From contig JADJOB010000001.1 in the NCBI GenBank assembly GCA_016714025.1, forward strand, positions 62,001 through 126,000: a DNA stretch of 64,000 bases. The letters are read 5' to 3'. This stretch comes from Saprospiraceae bacterium. GTDB taxonomy: Bacteria; Bacteroidota; Bacteroidia; Chitinophagales; Saprospiraceae. The position numbers and the translations under genes were made by a program. Position 1 is the first letter of the stretch. Every line of letters starts with the position of its first letter. This document shows positions 16,273 to 25,581 of the stretch, piece by piece. The notes under the pieces are model-generated. The model was not told where the DNA came from and did no database searches. It was given only the letters and a program-made list of their open reading frames with translations.

Positions 16273-18543
16273 TTAAATTTTAATCCACTTGTAACAAGTT
16301 AATTTGTTACCATTTATAAGTTTGACTAAATAAATACCATTTTCAATATCTTCAAAATTAAATCGAATTTTTCGATCGAAATTTAATAATTCATAAAATA
16401 CTTGCCTGCCCTCCATGTTTACAAGTTCCATACTTCCTTGAATCCTGTCTGTGCTAGCCAATTCAAATAAGCCATGAGATGGATTGGGGCTTATTATGAT
16501 TTCATCCTTTGATAGAACATGGGTTGAAACCGTTCCATCGGTCTTTAAATTGCTCCCATAAATAGCAATGCCTCCGCGTGAATTTCCAGTGGCGATATCC
16601 AGGATCCCATCATTGTCAATATCAGCCAAACTTACGGTCAATCGCTCTCCTTCCTGCAGTTGACCATAGTGTGGATTTAACATACTAAAGCTCCCATCCA
16701 GGTTGCCATCAATACTTCCAATCATTTTTAATTCACCATAAATATTCCCACTGAATAAACGATAGCTTCCATTGAAGTCAATAATTTCAGGACAGGTATA
16801 GGATTTGGAAGAAATTGAATTCACAATAATTTTTCCAAGACAATTTGTGTTGGGTGCCTTATAATAATCCGGATCAAAAACCGGTGAATTAGTCACTCCC
16901 TGGTTTTGAAAATAGTAGAAACTTCCACATGCTTGGTTATTCGCATTGTTGGTATTTACTTTGGTACCACTTACTATATCAACCAAGCCATCCCGATTCA
17001 GATCAACTAAAAAAGGTGAACTATTGCTTTTGACACTTAAGTCTTTGTAAGGGTAAACCGGTTTTTTAAACTTAAATTTAGTTTTAGGTCCCGCGGTATT
17101 TTCACAATAAAAAAACTGACCTTGATTTTCACCAACCAATAAATCCAAATCCCCGTCACCATCCAAATCTCCGAAGGAAGGAGTAAAACTATGATGGGCA
17201 TCCTCATTTAACGAAAATTGATTGAATTCTAAATAATTCGAATCGACAAGTTTAAATTTTGGATTGATTTGACTTCCAATGTTTTCAAATAAAAACAAAC
17301 GTGCATCTCGTAGATTCGTTCCACGGACAAATATCCCTTCCGAACCAATTACCAGATCCATCAAACCATCCTGATTATAATCAACAAAACAAGGATCAGA
17401 TCCGGAACCAACATCTACCATTTGTTCACCAAATAAATCTTTGGTCTGCAATTGAAAATTGGGTTGACTGCTAGTGCCGGTGTTTTTATAATACCACAAA
17501 TTATTTACATTGTCTGAAATGCCCCGTTGGTTTGGAGCGATGAGGACATCCCTTAATCCATCATGGTTTAAATCCACATCAAATGCACCTAAAAAGATCG
17601 CTATATTCACCGAATCTTGTTTAGAAGGCCAGTGCGTTACTTGTTGTGTCATCCAGGCTTGATTTTTATTTCCTCCATTATACAACGCAATCACTCCGGT
17701 ATTGGTAAGATCTCCAATTAAAACATCCCGCAGTGCATCTCCATTTAAATCAAGACTCAAAATGGTAGATCCTGCATGACGAGACGTAATGACCGGCCCA
17801 AATAAACTTGCGCACGTATCCCTTGAACCGCTCAGTTTGATTTCGGATGTAAATCCACTTTCAACGAAGCGACCATAACAATTCTCTGAATAAACATAGG
17901 CAAGGGTGTCAGCTGAAAATCCTCGTTCCTTTACTACATTTTGAAACCAGGTAACCCTATTGTTACCAGGTTCAAACAACACAATATCCAGATCCCCGTC
18001 TCCATCGACATCATCCAAAGCAGGTAAATCTGAATAATCTACCGGTATTTGAACATTGCTGTTTCCAATTGGAAAATAAAGCGCTTTAAATTGTTTCTTC
18101 ATGTCAAATTTATCAAAGCGATACTGTCCCTGATCCTTAATTGCTTTGTAAACTTCTATGCCCGGTATTCCTTCTGTATTAAAACAACTCCCAAAAAGAT
18201 CCATCGTTCCATCCTGATTGTAATCCCTGGTAATTAGCCAATCTTTCATTTTTGGAAACATTCGTTTGAATTTCGGACTGTACTGATAGCTTCCAGATTG
18301 CTGCTCAAATCTGAAAGGCAATAGAATATCTCCTGCACGATCAAACAGAATAAGATCCTTTACCCCATCCATGTCCAGATCAAATTCATTAACTTGTACA
18401 TTATCCATTCCTCCCACAAGAGCAAAGTCTAAGGCTCTGCCATCCAATGATTCAAAAGGAATCTGTTTAGGTTCGAAAATTTGAGCGTGTGAATCTTTTG
18501 ATAATAGAATTAGGGCAAAAAGGAACCAGTATATTTTTCTCAT
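16273..18543 (-). CDS. FG-GAP/VCBS-repeat T9SS-exported protein
   Basis: A 756-aa secreted protein with a signal peptide (MRKIYWFLFALILLSKDSHAQ). At least nine FG-GAP/VCBS blades are visible by their calcium-loop signature D-x-[DN]-x-D-G-x-x-D, for example DLDMDGVKDLILF, DVDGDGDLDIVLF, DLDGDGDLDLLVG and DIDNDGILDIATG. These form integrin-like beta-propellers that bind calcium. The C-terminus (about 680-756) is a T9SS type A sorting domain with ISPNPSHGLFEL and ENGIYLVKLING. Such proteins act in surface adhesion or binding, but the ligand is unknown. It is cotranscribed with the T9SS-exported gene behind it (3 nt gap). Confidence 0.9.
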   Translation of the reverse strand: MRKIYWFLFALILLSKDSHAQIFEPKQIPFESLDGRALDFALVGGMDNVQVNEFDLDMDGVKDLILFDRAGDILLPFRFEQQSGSYQYSPKFKRMFPKMKDWLITRDYNQDGTMDLFGSCFNTEGIPGIEVYKAIKDQGQYRFDKFDMKKQFKALYFPIGNSNVQIPVDYSDLPALDDVDGDGDLDIVLFEPGNNRVTWFQNVVKERGFSADTLAYVYSENCYGRFVESGFTSEIKLSGSRDTCASLFGPVITSRHAGSTILSLDLNGDALRDVLIGDLTNTGVIALYNGGNKNQAWMTQQVTHWPSKQDSVNIAIFLGAFDVDLNHDGLRDVLIAPNQRGISDNVNNLWYYKNTGTSSQPNFQLQTKDLFGEQMVDVGSGSDPCFVDYNQDGLMDLVIGSEGIFVRGTNLRDARLFLFENIGSQINPKFKLVDSNYLEFNQFSLNEDAHHSFTPSFGDLDGDGDLDLLVGENQGQFFYCENTAGPKTKFKFKKPVYPYKDLSVKSNSSPFLVDLNRDGLVDIVSGTKVNTNNANNQACGSFYYFQNQGVTNSPVFDPDYYKAPNTNCLGKIIVNSISSKSYTCPEIIDFNGSYRLFSGNIYGELKMIGSIDGNLDGSFSMLNPHYGQLQEGERLTVSLADIDNDGILDIATGNSRGGIAIYGSNLKTDGTVSTHVLSKDEIIISPNPSHGLFELASTDRIQGSMELVNMEGRQVFYELLNFDRKIRFNFEDIENGIYLVKLINGNKLTCYKWIKI

Positions 18544-18698
18544 AATAAATTGCTCATGAAGATAACGTACAAAATTAAGGATTTGCGATACAAAGTATCC
18601 AGGACCTGAAATTTAAGCTAATTAATACTGACCCTTGCTCTAAACAGTCATAAATTGGCATTAAATGCTACAATTCAAAATAAAAAAACATTAAACCA

Positions 18699-18729
18699 TT
18701 GTTCCAGTTATCGTAAATGGATAAATTTG
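18699..18729 (+). promoter_or_regulatory. Promoter of the subtilisin-like protease gene
   Basis: TTG at 18699-18701, 20 nt, then TAAATTTG at 18722-18729, an exact TAnnTTTG -7 element. The ATG follows 21 nt later. Confidence 0.65.
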
Positions 18730-18750
18730 TAACAATTTAAAAACAAAATT

Positions 18751-19998
18751 ATGAAAGCAAACTTCAATTTAGTTTTATTAAGCCTTGGAATCGCATGCTT
18801 CACGCTCCAATCATGCAACCAGGATGGGAAGGATGCCTGGCAGGCCCCGCTTTTGACACCTGCTATCGGCTCAATACCTGATCAATACATTATCCAGATT
18901 AAACCCTTTGTTATGGCTGATTTCAAATCAAGTATACTCCCAGATACTCGTGAAAAATCAGCGCTTCAAGCTCAGGAAAAACTATCGTTTTTTAAAACCA
19001 AACTCACGAATATCTTGCAAGACTGTGATATCCCTGTATCTGCTGTGAGTGCTTATTACACTGAGATCTTTTATGGCATAGCTGCAACGCTCAATAAAAC
19101 GCAATTGAATCGATTAATCCATCATTCCAGTGTTGAAATGATTGAAAATGATATGGAAGTGCATCTTCCAGATTTCACAATTGATCCAGGCCCAACCGGC
19201 ATGAGAGCACAAACTACCCCTTGCGGCATTACCAATGCTGCAGGTCCAAAGGATGGATCGGGTTCCTCCAAATGGATTTGGATCGTGGATACCGGTATTG
19301 ATTTAGATCATCCTGACCTCAACGTGGAAACCAATCCGGCTTATGCAAAATCCTTTGTCAGTGGACAAAACAATCCTGACGATTGTCATGGACACGGCAC
19401 CCATTGTGCCGGAATCGCTGCAGCTAAAAATAATTCGATTGGTGTTGTGGGAGTTTCCGCCGGTGCACGCGTAGTCCCTGTAAGGGTATTAAATTGCCAG
19501 GGTTCCGGACAAACTTCCTGGATATTAAATGGATTAAATCACGTGGCAGCAAATGATGAATCCGGGGATGTTGTAAACATGAGTTTAGGCGGCTATTGGG
19601 GTAATAATTGCAGTTCACAATCCAGTTATGTGACGGCATTAACCAATTTGAGCAATGCCGGAACACGGATTGCTGTTGCAGCTGGAAACAATTCTGCCAA
19701 TGCAAGTTATTATACTCCAGCATGTATAAATGCTACCAACCTGCATACCATTGCTTCTATGACTTGCGCAAAGGCCTGGTCTTCCTTTTCAAATTATGGT
19801 GTACCTCCGGTAGATTGGATTGCAACTGGGTCTTCCGTCTATTCAACTTATAAAAATGGGGGCTATGCCACCATGAGCGGTACGTCCATGGCAACTCCAC
19901 ATGTTGCAGGAATTATGCATTATTTGCAATCTTCTCCGGTTCAAAACGGAAGTGTTTCGAATGGGGGCACCAGCTATAAAATAGCCTCCATTCAATAA
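18751..19998 (+). CDS. Subtilisin-like (S8) serine protease, lipoprotein
   Basis: A 415-aa protease with a lipoprotein signal (lipobox LQSC, Cys22), an inhibitor I9-like propeptide (about 45-135, starting IPDQYIIQIKPF) and an S8 catalytic domain. The triad is Asp180 in IVDTGIDLDHPD, His215 in HGHGTHCAG and Ser379 in SGTSMATPH. The fold resembles proteinase K. There is no T9SS sorting domain, so it should stay membrane-anchored rather than be exported like its neighbours. It has its own promoter and a strong terminator, so it is monocistronic. Substrates are unknown; processing of envelope or secreted proteins is only a guess. Confidence 0.93.
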   Translation: MKANFNLVLLSLGIACFTLQSCNQDGKDAWQAPLLTPAIGSIPDQYIIQIKPFVMADFKSSILPDTREKSALQAQEKLSFFKTKLTNILQDCDIPVSAVSAYYTEIFYGIAATLNKTQLNRLIHHSSVEMIENDMEVHLPDFTIDPGPTGMRAQTTPCGITNAAGPKDGSGSSKWIWIVDTGIDLDHPDLNVETNPAYAKSFVSGQNNPDDCHGHGTHCAGIAAAKNNSIGVVGVSAGARVVPVRVLNCQGSGQTSWILNGLNHVAANDESGDVVNMSLGGYWGNNCSSQSSYVTALTNLSNAGTRIAVAAGNNSANASYYTPACINATNLHTIASMTCAKAWSSFSNYGVPPVDWIATGSSVYSTYKNGGYATMSGTSMATPHVAGIMHYLQSSPVQNGSVSNGGTSYKIASIQ

Positions 19999-20015
19999 AC
20001 GGTCGATATCGTTAA

Positions 20016-20048
20016 AAAAGCCTTAAAATCAGTGATTTTAAGGCTTTT
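20016..20048 (+). terminator. Terminator after the protease gene
   Basis: A 33-nt perfect palindrome: a 16-base arm AAAAGCCTTAAAATCA, one central base, and its exact complement ending in TTTT. It starts 17 nt after the protease stop and isolates it from the thioredoxin pair downstream. The symmetry means it could act in both directions. Confidence 0.85.
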
Positions 20049-20096
20049 GCTTTATATCTAAAGAAACTATTTTCAGAAGCAATCGTTTAATTGACA

Positions 20097-20585
20097 ATGC
20101 GCCTAAACATATTTCTGGTATTCGTGTGCTTTTACCTTTCTGAAAAAGCTGCTTCTCAAGCTGTCATTGGAAGGGAAGGACTTCAAAAGTTGATTAACAA
20201 ACAGGATGACACCGTGCGAATTTTTAACTTTTGGGCAAGCTGGTGTAAGCCTTGTGTTCAAGAATTGCCTTATTTTGAACAACTTAATGAAACAAACAAT
20301 ACCAAAAAACAAAGGCTGTATTTGATAAGCCTGGATTTTCCGGAAAATATTAAACGCAAACTGGCGCCATTCATTAAAAACAAAGGCATTCATTCCGAAG
20401 TCATCGTATTTGATGGAGGGAATCCCAATGTGTGGATTAGTGAAATTGATACCAGCTGGTCAGGCTCTATACCAGCTACTTTGCTTAGTTTTCAGGGTAG
20501 AAAACAATTCCAAGAGGCATCGTTTGATTCCACTGAGCAACTTCAAGAATTTATTCAAAATTTTATAAATCGCTTTAAATCATGA
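20097..20585 (+). CDS. TlpA/ResA-like thioredoxin-fold protein
   Basis: A 162-aa exported thioredoxin-like protein. An N-terminal signal peptide (MRLNIFLVFVCFYLSEKAAS) precedes a thioredoxin fold whose redox motif is WASWCKPC. It probably reduces or exchanges disulfides in the periplasm, as TlpA and ResA do. I start at ATG 20097; an upstream TTG at 20091 is in frame. Its last codon overlaps the ATG of the next thioredoxin-fold gene (ATGA), so the two should be made together and may be redox partners. Confidence 0.88.
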   Translation: MRLNIFLVFVCFYLSEKAASQAVIGREGLQKLINKQDDTVRIFNFWASWCKPCVQELPYFEQLNETNNTKKQRLYLISLDFPENIKRKLAPFIKNKGIHSEVIVFDGGNPNVWISEIDTSWSGSIPATLLSFQGRKQFQEASFDSTEQLQEFIQNFINRFKS

Positions 20586-21175
20586 GATCATTATTATTCA
20601 GTGTTTTTACTTTACTAATACTTTCAGGTTCTGTAAACTCTCAGGCATATCAAATTGGCCAAGCGGCTGAAGACTTTAGCTTGAAAAATGTCGACGGCAA
20701 AATGGTAAGTCTTTCAGATTACAAAAATGCAAATGGATACATTGTTGTTTTTACTTGCAATCATTGTCCGTTTGCACAGATGTATGAAAAAAGAATTATC
20801 GAACTTCATAAGAAATATTCAAAAAAAGGCTATCCAGTGATTGCAATTAATCCAAATGATCCAGAGGTGGTGCCTGAAGATAATTTTGAAAGCATGCAGA
20901 AACTTTCCAAGAAAAAGAAATATCCATTCGCATATTTATTTGACGAAGGACAAAAAGTATATCCTAAATTTGGAGCTACGAGAACACCCCATGTTTTTAT
21001 ACTCGATAAAAATAAAGTGGTCAAATACATTGGCGCAATTGACGACAATGCAAAGGATGAAGCTGCGGTTCAAATTCGTTATGTTGAAGATGCAATTTCA
21101 GCCTTAGAATCAGGTAAAGATCCAAATCCAAATACAACCAAAGCGGTTGGCTGCAGTATTAAAAAGAAAGCTTAG
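20582..21175 (+). CDS. Exported thioredoxin-family (AhpC/TSA-redoxin-like) protein
   Basis: A 197-aa protein with a signal peptide (residues 1-20, ending VNSQA) and a redoxin/AhpC-TSA-like domain. The active-site segment is FTCNHCPFAQMYEKR, so the motif is CNHC, and TRTPHVFILD carries the cis-Pro loop. The CNHCPF form marks a widespread family often called 'thioredoxin family protein' or 'redoxin'. Peroxidase activity is not established, since the usual PxxxTxxC is absent. It is translationally coupled to the preceding TlpA-like gene. Confidence 0.87.
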   Translation: MRSLLFSVFTLLILSGSVNSQAYQIGQAAEDFSLKNVDGKMVSLSDYKNANGYIVVFTCNHCPFAQMYEKRIIELHKKYSKKGYPVIAINPNDPEVVPEDNFESMQKLSKKKKYPFAYLFDEGQKVYPKFGATRTPHVFILDKNKVVKYIGAIDDNAKDEAAVQIRYVEDAISALESGKDPNPNTTKAVGCSIKKKA

Positions 21176-21237
21176 GCCAGGTTAAAACATATTAAAGCAT
21201 TTTGTGATATTTTAGAGCCTAGTTGGATCGATTCATC

Positions 21238-21245
21238 TATCTTTG
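21238..21245 (+). promoter_or_regulatory. -7 element upstream of purL
   Basis: TATCTTTG, an exact TAnnTTTG match, 25 nt before the purL ATG. I found no TTG at the expected 19-nt distance upstream, so only the -7 element is called. Confidence 0.5.
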
Positions 21246-21270
21246 CGGTTTCTGAACAAAATCTATTTTA

Positions 21271-23490
21271 ATGTCTTCAACCGGACTTGAAACTGCAAAA
21301 AAGCTAGGCTTACTCGATACCGAATACGAAAAAATTGTTCAGGTTCTAGGGCGTGAACCAAATTTTACAGAATTGAGTATTTATTCTGTAATGTGGTCTG
21401 AACATTGTTCGTATAAAAATTCCATTTTACAATTAAAAAAATTGCCTCGTAAAGGATCGCGGCTTCTGGTTGAAGCCGGTGAAGAAAATGCCGGACTTGT
21501 TGACATAGGTGATGGACTGGCTTGTGCTTTTAAAATTGAGTCGCATAACCACCCTTCTGCGATTGAACCCTACCAGGGGGCAGCAACCGGAGTGGGTGGT
21601 ATTCATAGGGATATTTTTACCATGGGCGCACGTCCAATTGCCGCTTTAAACTCCCTCCGATTTGGAAATTTGCATAACAGTCACACCAAGCAATTGATGA
21701 AAGGGGTGGTTAAAGGAATTGGCAACTACGGCAATTCTTTTGGAGTTCCTACTGTGGGTGGAGAGGTTTATTTTAATCATTGTTACAATCAAAATATATT
21801 GGTCAACGCGATGTCTGTTGGCATCGTTGAAATTGGCAAAACAGTATCTGCACGGGCTGACGGACCCGGAAATCCTGTATTTATAGTTGGCTCCGCAACC
21901 GGCAAAGATGGAATTCATGGTGCCACGTTTGCTTCAGCAGATTTAACAGAGGACTCTGCATCAGATTTACCCGCTGTGCAAGTAGGCGACCCCTTTCAAG
22001 AAAAATTGCTGCTTGAAGCTAGTTTAGAGGCAATTGCTACAGGGCAAATTGTGGGCATGCAGGACATGGGAGCTGCAGGGATCACCTGTTCGACTTCAGA
22101 AATGTCTGCAAAGAGCATGACCGGCATGCGAATCAATTTAGATTTAGTGCCTACCCGCCAAAAAAATATGCAGGCATTCGAAATCCTTTTATCAGAATCA
22201 CAAGAACGAATGTTGGTGGTATGTAAACGAGGTGGTGAAAAACAACTCTTGGAGGTATTTGATAAATGGGACTTAGAATGTGTTCAAATAGGAGAAGTCA
22301 CAGACACCGGACGCCTCGAATACTTTATGCATGGAGCTAAAATTGCGGATGTACCTGCTGAAAGTTTAGTTTTAGGAGGAGGCGCTCCAATCTATGTGCG
22401 CGAATCAGTAAAACCTGCCTATTTTGAATTGATCGATGCTTTTGAAAACACCTTAATTGAAGAACCCGTTGATTTAGTCGCAGTGGCTAAAACACTGATT
22501 GCTTCTGAAAATATAGCCAGTAAAAACTGGATTTACGAACAATACGACAAAATGGTGCGTACAGGCACCATGACTTCGGTGCAGTCTGCAGATGCTGCTT
22601 TGGTGAGAGTAAAAGGGCATTCTCAGGTATTGTGCCTGACCACAGACTGTAATTCTGCTTATGTTTATTTGGATCCTCATAAAGGTGGGATGATTGCAGT
22701 GAGTGAATGTGCCCGCAACATCAGTTGTTCCGGGGGCATTCCGGTTGCAATTACAAACTGTCTGAATTTTGGAAATCCTTACAATCCGGAGGTTTATTGG
22801 CAATTTGAACATGCATTAAAAGGAATGGGCGAAGCGTGTCTGAAATTTGATACACCGGTTACGGGTGGCAATGTCAGTTTTTACAATCAAACCGTTACAA
22901 AAGATCGAACAGAACCTGTTTTTCCTACTCCAACGATTGGAATGCTGGGAATTATGGAAGACGAACGCTTTGCTACCACGCTTGAATTTAAATCTGAAGG
23001 GGACTTAATTTATGTTTTAGGAGTTCAGAGCAATTTCATTGGATATTCTGAATATTTACACATCATTCATGGGATTACGCATGCTCCAGCACCGCATTTT
23101 GATTTAGAAGAAGAATTTTTACTTCACAAAACAATTCAACAGCTTATTCGCAAATCATGGGTTCAGTCTGCTCATGATATTTCAGAAGGAGGTCTCTTTT
23201 GTTGTTTGGCAGAATCCTGTTTCTCAGAAAACCAAAAAGGGTTTTTCATCGAAATTCCAGAAACCTACCGAAAGGACATCTTCTTATTTGGTGAAAACCA
23301 GGGACGGGCCGTTTTGACTATAAAACCTGAGAATAAAGCAGAATTTGAGTTATTTTTGCAACAAAATGGACAAAAATTCCATTATTTAGGGGAAGTTACA
23401 AAAGGAGAACTGGTAATTAATGAGCAAAATTTTGGCTCAACCCGGGATTACTTTGAGCTTTATTCTAAATCCATTTCAAATCAGTTTTAA
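21271..23490 (+). CDS. purL: Phosphoribosylformylglycinamidine synthase subunit PurL
   Basis: A 739-aa small-type PurL that makes FGAM from FGAR, ATP and ammonia in purine synthesis, with PurQ and PurS partners. Seen: EHCSYKNS with the catalytic His, KIESHNHPSAIEPYQGAATG with the metal/ATP residues, PVFIVGSATGKDGIHGA, and GAAGITCSTSEMSAK in the second half. The length fits the small form found in Bacillus and many Bacteroidota, not the 1300-aa fused form. The ammonia-producing PurQ is not in this window. Confidence 0.97.
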   Translation: MSSTGLETAKKLGLLDTEYEKIVQVLGREPNFTELSIYSVMWSEHCSYKNSILQLKKLPRKGSRLLVEAGEENAGLVDIGDGLACAFKIESHNHPSAIEPYQGAATGVGGIHRDIFTMGARPIAALNSLRFGNLHNSHTKQLMKGVVKGIGNYGNSFGVPTVGGEVYFNHCYNQNILVNAMSVGIVEIGKTVSARADGPGNPVFIVGSATGKDGIHGATFASADLTEDSASDLPAVQVGDPFQEKLLLEASLEAIATGQIVGMQDMGAAGITCSTSEMSAKSMTGMRINLDLVPTRQKNMQAFEILLSESQERMLVVCKRGGEKQLLEVFDKWDLECVQIGEVTDTGRLEYFMHGAKIADVPAESLVLGGGAPIYVRESVKPAYFELIDAFENTLIEEPVDLVAVAKTLIASENIASKNWIYEQYDKMVRTGTMTSVQSADAALVRVKGHSQVLCLTTDCNSAYVYLDPHKGGMIAVSECARNISCSGGIPVAITNCLNFGNPYNPEVYWQFEHALKGMGEACLKFDTPVTGGNVSFYNQTVTKDRTEPVFPTPTIGMLGIMEDERFATTLEFKSEGDLIYVLGVQSNFIGYSEYLHIIHGITHAPAPHFDLEEEFLLHKTIQQLIRKSWVQSAHDISEGGLFCCLAESCFSENQKGFFIEIPETYRKDIFLFGENQGRAVLTIKPENKAEFELFLQQNGQKFHYLGEVTKGELVINEQNFGSTRDYFELYSKSISNQF

Positions 23491-23511
23491 CCGAATATAA
23501 TTATTACAAAA

Positions 23512-24606
23512 ATGAGAGGACAACATTTTTCATTGCTTTTTTTATTACTTGCTTTGTTATCCTGTAGTCAGGGCAAACAAATCACCGGAGATTTTAATAA
23601 TGCACCCGATTTAGCTGTTAGCCTGGACCGGATTGGTTTAGACAATTCTGGAACTCCAATCGATAAGAGTGAAATGAAAGGTGGCAAATTCAAATTCAGT
23701 CTGAAAGAAAGCCCAAAACCAGGACTTTATAAGATTTCAATGGGACAACAAAATTTGATTTTTGTTTTAGACGGAACAGAAAGCACCATTGATTTTAATG
23801 GCAACTTTAATGAATTGGGATCAGGAAAAGTAAATGTTAAAGGTTCAGATGCTTCTGATGAGGTGTTTGATGCAATTGCAGAATTTACTGCATCACAGCC
23901 TACCGCCGAAAGTGTAAAAAATAAAATAACGACCATCAAAAGTCCATTGGCAGCTGGCCTTGTTGCAATTCAATTTTTAGGATTCAGACCTGATTTTCTT
24001 GCAACCCACAAGGATATATTAAAAAATCTTCAATCAAAATATCCGGATTCTGAATTTACAAAAACATACGATTCCTTTGTAAAGCAATCCGAGCAAATGA
24101 TGGCATCACAAGAAGCCACCGAATCTATAAAAGTTGGAATGCCTGCACCAGACATCAACCTTCCATCACCAAAAGGAAAATCTTATAAGTTGTCTGATTT
24201 AAAAGGCAAAGTAGTTTTACTTGATTTTTGGGCAAGTTGGTGCGGACCTTGCAGAAGAGCGAATCCACATGTTGTTGAAATTTATAACAAATACAAATCA
24301 AAAGGATTTACGGTGTTTAGTGTTTCGCTTGATGGCGTAGACAGCAGAACCAAACAACAATTAGGCTCAGAAGCTCAGATTAAAGAATTTTCAAATCGTG
24401 CCAAGGAAGCTTGGGTGGCCGCTATCGAAAAAGATAATTTAACCTGGGATACCCATGTAAGTGATCTAAAAAAATGGGAAAGCGATCCGGCTAAAATTTA
24501 TGGTGTGCAATCCATTCCTAAAACCTTCCTCATTGGAAAAGATGGAAAAATCGTTGCAGTGAATCCAAGAGATAATCTTGAAGATGAAATATTAAAAGTG
24601 CTTTAA
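23512..24606 (+). CDS. DUF4369/TlpA-like disulfide reductase lipoprotein
   Basis: A 364-aa envelope protein. It has a lipoprotein signal (lipobox LLSC in LLALLSCSQGK), a DUF4369-like beta-domain (about 25-120, beginning KQITGDFNNAPDLA), a helical linker, and a TlpA-like thioredoxin domain (about 205-364) with active site WASWCGPCRRANP and SIPKTFLI carrying the cis-Pro. This domain pair is common in Bacteroidota. It should act as a periplasm-facing reductant, perhaps for cytochrome c maturation or for keeping secreted Cys-rich proteins shuffled; the target is unknown. It starts 21 nt after purL and may be cotranscribed. Confidence 0.9.
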   Translation: MRGQHFSLLFLLLALLSCSQGKQITGDFNNAPDLAVSLDRIGLDNSGTPIDKSEMKGGKFKFSLKESPKPGLYKISMGQQNLIFVLDGTESTIDFNGNFNELGSGKVNVKGSDASDEVFDAIAEFTASQPTAESVKNKITTIKSPLAAGLVAIQFLGFRPDFLATHKDILKNLQSKYPDSEFTKTYDSFVKQSEQMMASQEATESIKVGMPAPDINLPSPKGKSYKLSDLKGKVVLLDFWASWCGPCRRANPHVVEIYNKYKSKGFTVFSVSLDGVDSRTKQQLGSEAQIKEFSNRAKEAWVAAIEKDNLTWDTHVSDLKKWESDPAKIYGVQSIPKTFLIGKDGKIVAVNPRDNLEDEILKVL

Positions 24607-24659
24607 ACTTTTTTATAAAATTCAAGGATTCTTATTTTAAAAAAAAAAAAAAAATTTAT

Positions 24660-24707
24660 AATCCTTGTATTAAAAAATACAAAATTTTATTTTTTAATAC
24701 AAGGATT
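24660..24707. terminator. Bidirectional terminator between convergent genes
   Basis: A perfect 19-bp stem (24660-24678 with 24689-24707) with a 10-nt loop. T runs follow on the plus strand, and a 15-16-base A run at about 24638-24655 gives a T run on the minus strand. It lies between the convergent TlpA-like and rRNA methyltransferase genes and can serve both. The left arm can also pair with an earlier CAAGGATT at 24623-24630. Confidence 0.75.
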
Positions 24708-24745
24708 TTTTATTTTAGAAATATAGCTGGTCTACAAATTGAGAA

Positions 24746-24770
24746 TGAGCTTGTCGAAATTCGATAGGCC
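24746..24770. repeat. REP-like GAGCTTGTCGAA element
   Basis: GAGCTTGTCGAA followed by TTCGATAGGCC forms an imperfect hairpin with G-U pairs. The half GAGCTTGTCGAA resembles a short palindromic repeat seen scattered in many genomes. Only one copy is visible here, so the assignment is weak. Confidence 0.35.
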
Positions 24771-24813
24771 TTGAAATCAACTATTCTTGGAATCGGATGA
24801 AATTCCTAACTAT

Positions 24814-25563
24814 TTACACATTTTTCCAGGACATTAAAATCGAGGCTGCTATGGCTGCATTTAAAGATTCCGATTTTGAATCAATTGATTTTGGGATGCT
24901 GATTTTATAATCACACGATTTAATAATCTCTTCTGAAAGGCCATTGGCTTCATTGCCAATGCAAATTAATTGAAGATTTTCTTTTTTAAATTGGGTATAT
25001 GGATCTCCATCAAGCACTGCTGCATACTTTAAAATCCCGGGATGTAATTCAATCAACTCGATCCATGTTTTTTGAATGACTTCTACCCTACTGACTCCAG
25101 ACATACTTGCCTGAACACATTTGTTATTAAATACATCTACAGAATCCGGGGAACAATAAATCCGGTATAAACCAAACCAATCCGCCGTCCGGATGATGGT
25201 TCCCAAATTCCCTGGATCGCTGATTCGATCCAAATACAATAGATACGGCTCTTTATACTGGTGTAAATGTTTGAAATCCGGCCATTTCATCAAAGCTACG
25301 ACTTCTGTGGTTGTTTTGAGCGTTGAAACCGATTGCAATTGAATTGTTGACAATTCAACAATTGGTCCACTGATTGACTTCAATACCCGACTGTTTCTTT
25401 GAATCCAATCCGGACTCGCTATTAATTTATAAACCTGATCCGGTACTGAGGCCAACAAATCCAATACCAGCCGACTCCCTTCAGCCAAATACAGTTGCTC
25501 AGACAGCCTCGTTTTTCTATCTTTTAACGAATTTATTAGTGATTTTTCTGATTTACTTAGCAT
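24814..25563 (-). CDS. TrmH/SpoU-family RNA 2'-O-methyltransferase
   Basis: A 249-aa SPOUT-fold protein that methylates ribose 2'-OH on rRNA or tRNA using S-adenosylmethionine. The N-terminal SpoU substrate-binding-like part (about 10-80) is followed by the knotted domain: motif 1 LDRISDPGNLGTIIRTADWF (Asn and Arg conserved), motif 2 LICIGNEANGLSEEI, and motif 3 SIPKSIDSKSESLNAAIAASI. I start at ATG 25563 (MLSKSEKSL). Translation from 25593 would overlap the divergent tamL-like gene and add a non-family leader. The exact nucleotide target is unknown. Confidence 0.9.
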   Translation of the reverse strand: MLSKSEKSLINSLKDRKTRLSEQLYLAEGSRLVLDLLASVPDQVYKLIASPDWIQRNSRVLKSISGPIVELSTIQLQSVSTLKTTTEVVALMKWPDFKHLHQYKEPYLLYLDRISDPGNLGTIIRTADWFGLYRIYCSPDSVDVFNNKCVQASMSGVSRVEVIQKTWIELIELHPGILKYAAVLDGDPYTQFKKENLQLICIGNEANGLSEEIIKSCDYKISIPKSIDSKSESLNAAIAASILMSWKNV

Positions 25564-25581
25564 CTTTGTCGGGGTACATGC

